Positions 20,101-20,741 of a DNA stretch of 20,741 nt are shown here, one piece after another. Below the pieces are notes generated by a model, which did no database searches, was not told the origin of the DNA, and worked only from the letters and a program-made list of their open reading frames with translations. Made by a program: the position numbers and the translations under genes. Position 1 is the stretch's first letter; every line of letters starts with the position of its first letter. The stretch comes from Trichosporon coremiiforme (taxonomy: Eukaryota > Basidiomycota > Tremellomycetes > Trichosporonales > Trichosporonaceae): NCBI GenBank assembly GCA_039545355.1, contig BCJJ01000102.1, forward strand, positions 1 through 20,741, given 5' to 3'.

Positions 20101-20741
20101 GAAGCGGACAATGGCGCCGTGGAACTGAGACGCGTCCTTGTTGACGGCGTTCTCGGTGAACTCGTAGTGGGCCTCCTTGACTGCGGCCTCGGTCGCGCCC
20201 TTGGCCGCGCGGTCGAACGAATTTTGCATCGCGTCCTCGGCCGCCTTCTTCGTGCGCCCCAGCGCGGTGACGGGCTGGATGAACGTCGTCTCTGTTATCG
20301 GCGGACCGGACTCCTTGCCGAACACGTCCATGCTCGATGCGAGCAGTACCCACGGCGCGCTCTTGCCCTTCCGCATGCCGAGCATGTTCTTGCCTGCCTT
20401 GTTCGCGTCGGCGACGAGCTTCTCAACCTGCGTCATGACCGCACGGGTCCCGTCGACGTTGACCTCGGCGCACGCGTCGTACTTGGGCGCACACCACTGC
20501 TCGAGCGACACGGCGGCAAAGTGCAGGATACCAGAGTACTCGTGCTTGGCCAACAGGTCCGGCAGCGCGCTGCTCGACGGCAGGATGTTACCCCGGTAGT
20601 ACTCGACGTCGCGGTGCAGTGTCGCGGGCCGCGGCGCAATGTCGATCGCGTGCACCTTGTATCCGGACTTGATGAGCTCTTCGGCGACGACCTGGCCGAG
20701 ACTGCCCGCGCCGCCGGTGATGAGCACGAGGCGGCCAGACT
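17122..20741 (-). CDS. Epimerase/dehydratase-GT47 exostosin fusion with charged C-terminal helix (5' partial)
   Basis: One frame open from the window edge to TAA at 17124-17122, 1205 residues visible; the start lies beyond 20741. Numbering here is from Val at 20727 (a GTG, preceded in frame by SGRL). Residues 1-350: extended SDR, NAD motif LITGGAGSLG, LLASSMDVFG, and a closing segment typical of NDP-sugar epimerases/dehydratases; the YxxxK site reads ALGRTK, so Tyr is Leu156. Residues 375-600: unassigned, with sequons at Asn399, 426, 436 and 585. Residues 645-669: six Cys in an EGF-like spacing. Residues 705-1060: GT47 exostosin fold (ADLIVLPVYQHC, MTHDWG, RLISWAGTYWG, then SPRVNDAIFAGCIPVL). 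Residues 1088-1190: Glu/Lys/Arg/Ala-rich helix. Sequons and Cys suggest a Golgi-lumen protein anchored by the missing N-terminus. It probably transfers a sugar to wall, capsule or protein glycans; donor and acceptor are unknown. Confidence 0.85.
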   Translation of the reverse strand, partial: SGRLVLITGGAGSLGQVVAEELIKSGYKVHAIDIAPRPATLHRDVEYYRGNILPSSSALPDLLAKHEYSGILHFAAVSLEQWCAPKYDACAEVNVDGTRAVMTQVEKLVADANKAGKNMLGMRKGKSAPWVLLASSMDVFGKESGPPITETTFIQPVTALGRTKKAAEDAMQNSFDRAAKGATEAAVKEAHYEFTENAVNKDASQFHGAIVRFSEVYGYTRSVSIPSAWIPRLLSQAFASLPIQYDSDQPPLDLLHVDDAVAGVIKVVDHLDQAVRSRQLPSLETYNIVAGGKRWLQEEIVRLVRAETGTKSPVRDIGRTKKRWTDVPEYSNAHTKEELKWEPSVAPPQGLATVFRRAAEASRDYTFEFISKHCAHSTLPGLDAMTHVTEEDRRNHDLWKLQNCTANIGFNNKGLIHHMKCEDGKHCIANATKVDGYNWNATVWILEVAPDAPKKGNGRTTARFREEQGMGYLGIPRDNMHSDKAVEFELYDPKKPEEAARFLGEFELEVAPDSSEIKVFLTGRERQLDALVGAEGQTYFQLSAPKTDPGYDVRLNILCCPREGDWPLFLDDAESADIRFGTEGDIAFNSSRRAHLCWRAEESYNHYKQLTAELEQTEERTAKGESSGTTPGRLSSKPDEWVLKDLPPCWNDCGSPTVCMQTGQCRCVQADGCPRRRENPLLSLNRPARKSSATDSSSPLGKFKAHDPILEEMAAKVDWRDVLLPEARAYIATLKDEREFIKVHVVSGYPREAEIEAAECHKLQPTHCFSADSMMYRAMRHISVPAEEADLIVLPVYQHCEGADFILHDVWHHAQASIPGINNGDKAVSLVMTHDWGICLAFTWEIWSARQDHKLYPDPLLKNTLVFSVMGDWFSPCYRPAQDVVVPPRSCTSPRLLASFPTVSHIKPVSERPRLISWAGTYWGSGKSERLRLACPRGGAGQRELLPGAGPQNHIDKYDDYLEELNTARFCPQPRGIAGWSPRVNDAIFAGCIPVLTSEDTHYPFAGLIDWSQISVRVHPTELDHVEELLSSIPLSRLEQIQANIVAIRDAFMYPADGHAEEELAKRGPMFFALHEAGMRLRTSYPTRPLTAEEEAREKAEEEKRKKEEEEKMKKEAEEQARQKQDEEKKRIEAAQRLKAEEEEQKRVKEEKERERQRKEDEAKEAERKAKEEHNRQQDAKAEEERKKAEQAQAEAAAAGANPGL

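Noticed and set aside
20725..20727. Start of the minus-strand fusion gene at 20727
   Set aside because: The codon is GTG, lies inside the Rossmann nucleotide-binding strand, and the frame continues to the window edge (SGRL before VLITGG), so the true start is outside.

Overview
The window looks like a piece of a filamentous or yeast-like basidiomycete chromosome, most likely Tremellomycetes (possibly Trichosporonales). This is inferred from the GC-rich coding sequence with strong C/G third-position bias, the few short introns (80-126 bases) with GTGAGT- or GTGGGT-type donors and CTAAC/CTGAC branch sites 6-8 bases before the acceptor AG, and the long C/T-rich leaders. No bacterial, viral, transposon, tRNA, rRNA or CRISPR signal was found.

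There are five protein genes: four on the plus strand and one, cut by the window edge, on the minus strand. (1) 47-2131 is a two-exon armadillo-repeat protein resembling SmgGDS/Rap1GDS1, a small-GTPase chaperone and exchange factor. (2) 5186-6345 is a two-exon secreted double-psi beta-barrel (RlpA/expansin-like) protein with a Kex2-type site and a Ser/Thr/Pro-rich tail. (3) 7399-10521 is a single-exon 1040-residue protein. It has a long proline-rich, acidic N-terminal half built from eleven Trp-Pro-Pro modules, and a C-terminal transglutaminase-like domain of the cytokinesis protein Cyk3/kyphoscoliosis peptidase kind. (4) 14071-16646 is a two-exon plasma-membrane ferric/cupric reductase of the FRE family. 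(5) 17122-20741 (minus, start beyond the window) is one unbroken frame joining an NAD-dependent sugar epimerase/dehydratase fold, an unassigned Cys-containing region with N-glycosylation sequons, a Cys-rich EGF-like knot, a GT47 exostosin-type glycosyltransferase and a roughly 100-residue charged helix.

Two long gene-free stretches lie before gene 2 (about 3.05 kb) and gene 4 (about 3.55 kb), with a shorter one (about 1.05 kb) before gene 3. Each ends in an ATG-free, pyrimidine-rich leader of roughly 370-500 bases running to the chosen start codon, which supports those starts. The upstream parts hold only small tandem repeats. Genes 4 and 5 converge on a 475-base spacer.

The genes do not form an obvious metabolic cluster. 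Several concern the cell surface: wall-associated secreted protein, septum/cortex protein, surface metalloreductase and glycan-building enzyme. The most unusual items are the epimerase-GT47-coiled-coil fusion, whose epimerase part has Leu where the catalytic Tyr is expected, and the Trp-Pro-Pro/Asp-Ser-Asp module array of gene 3.
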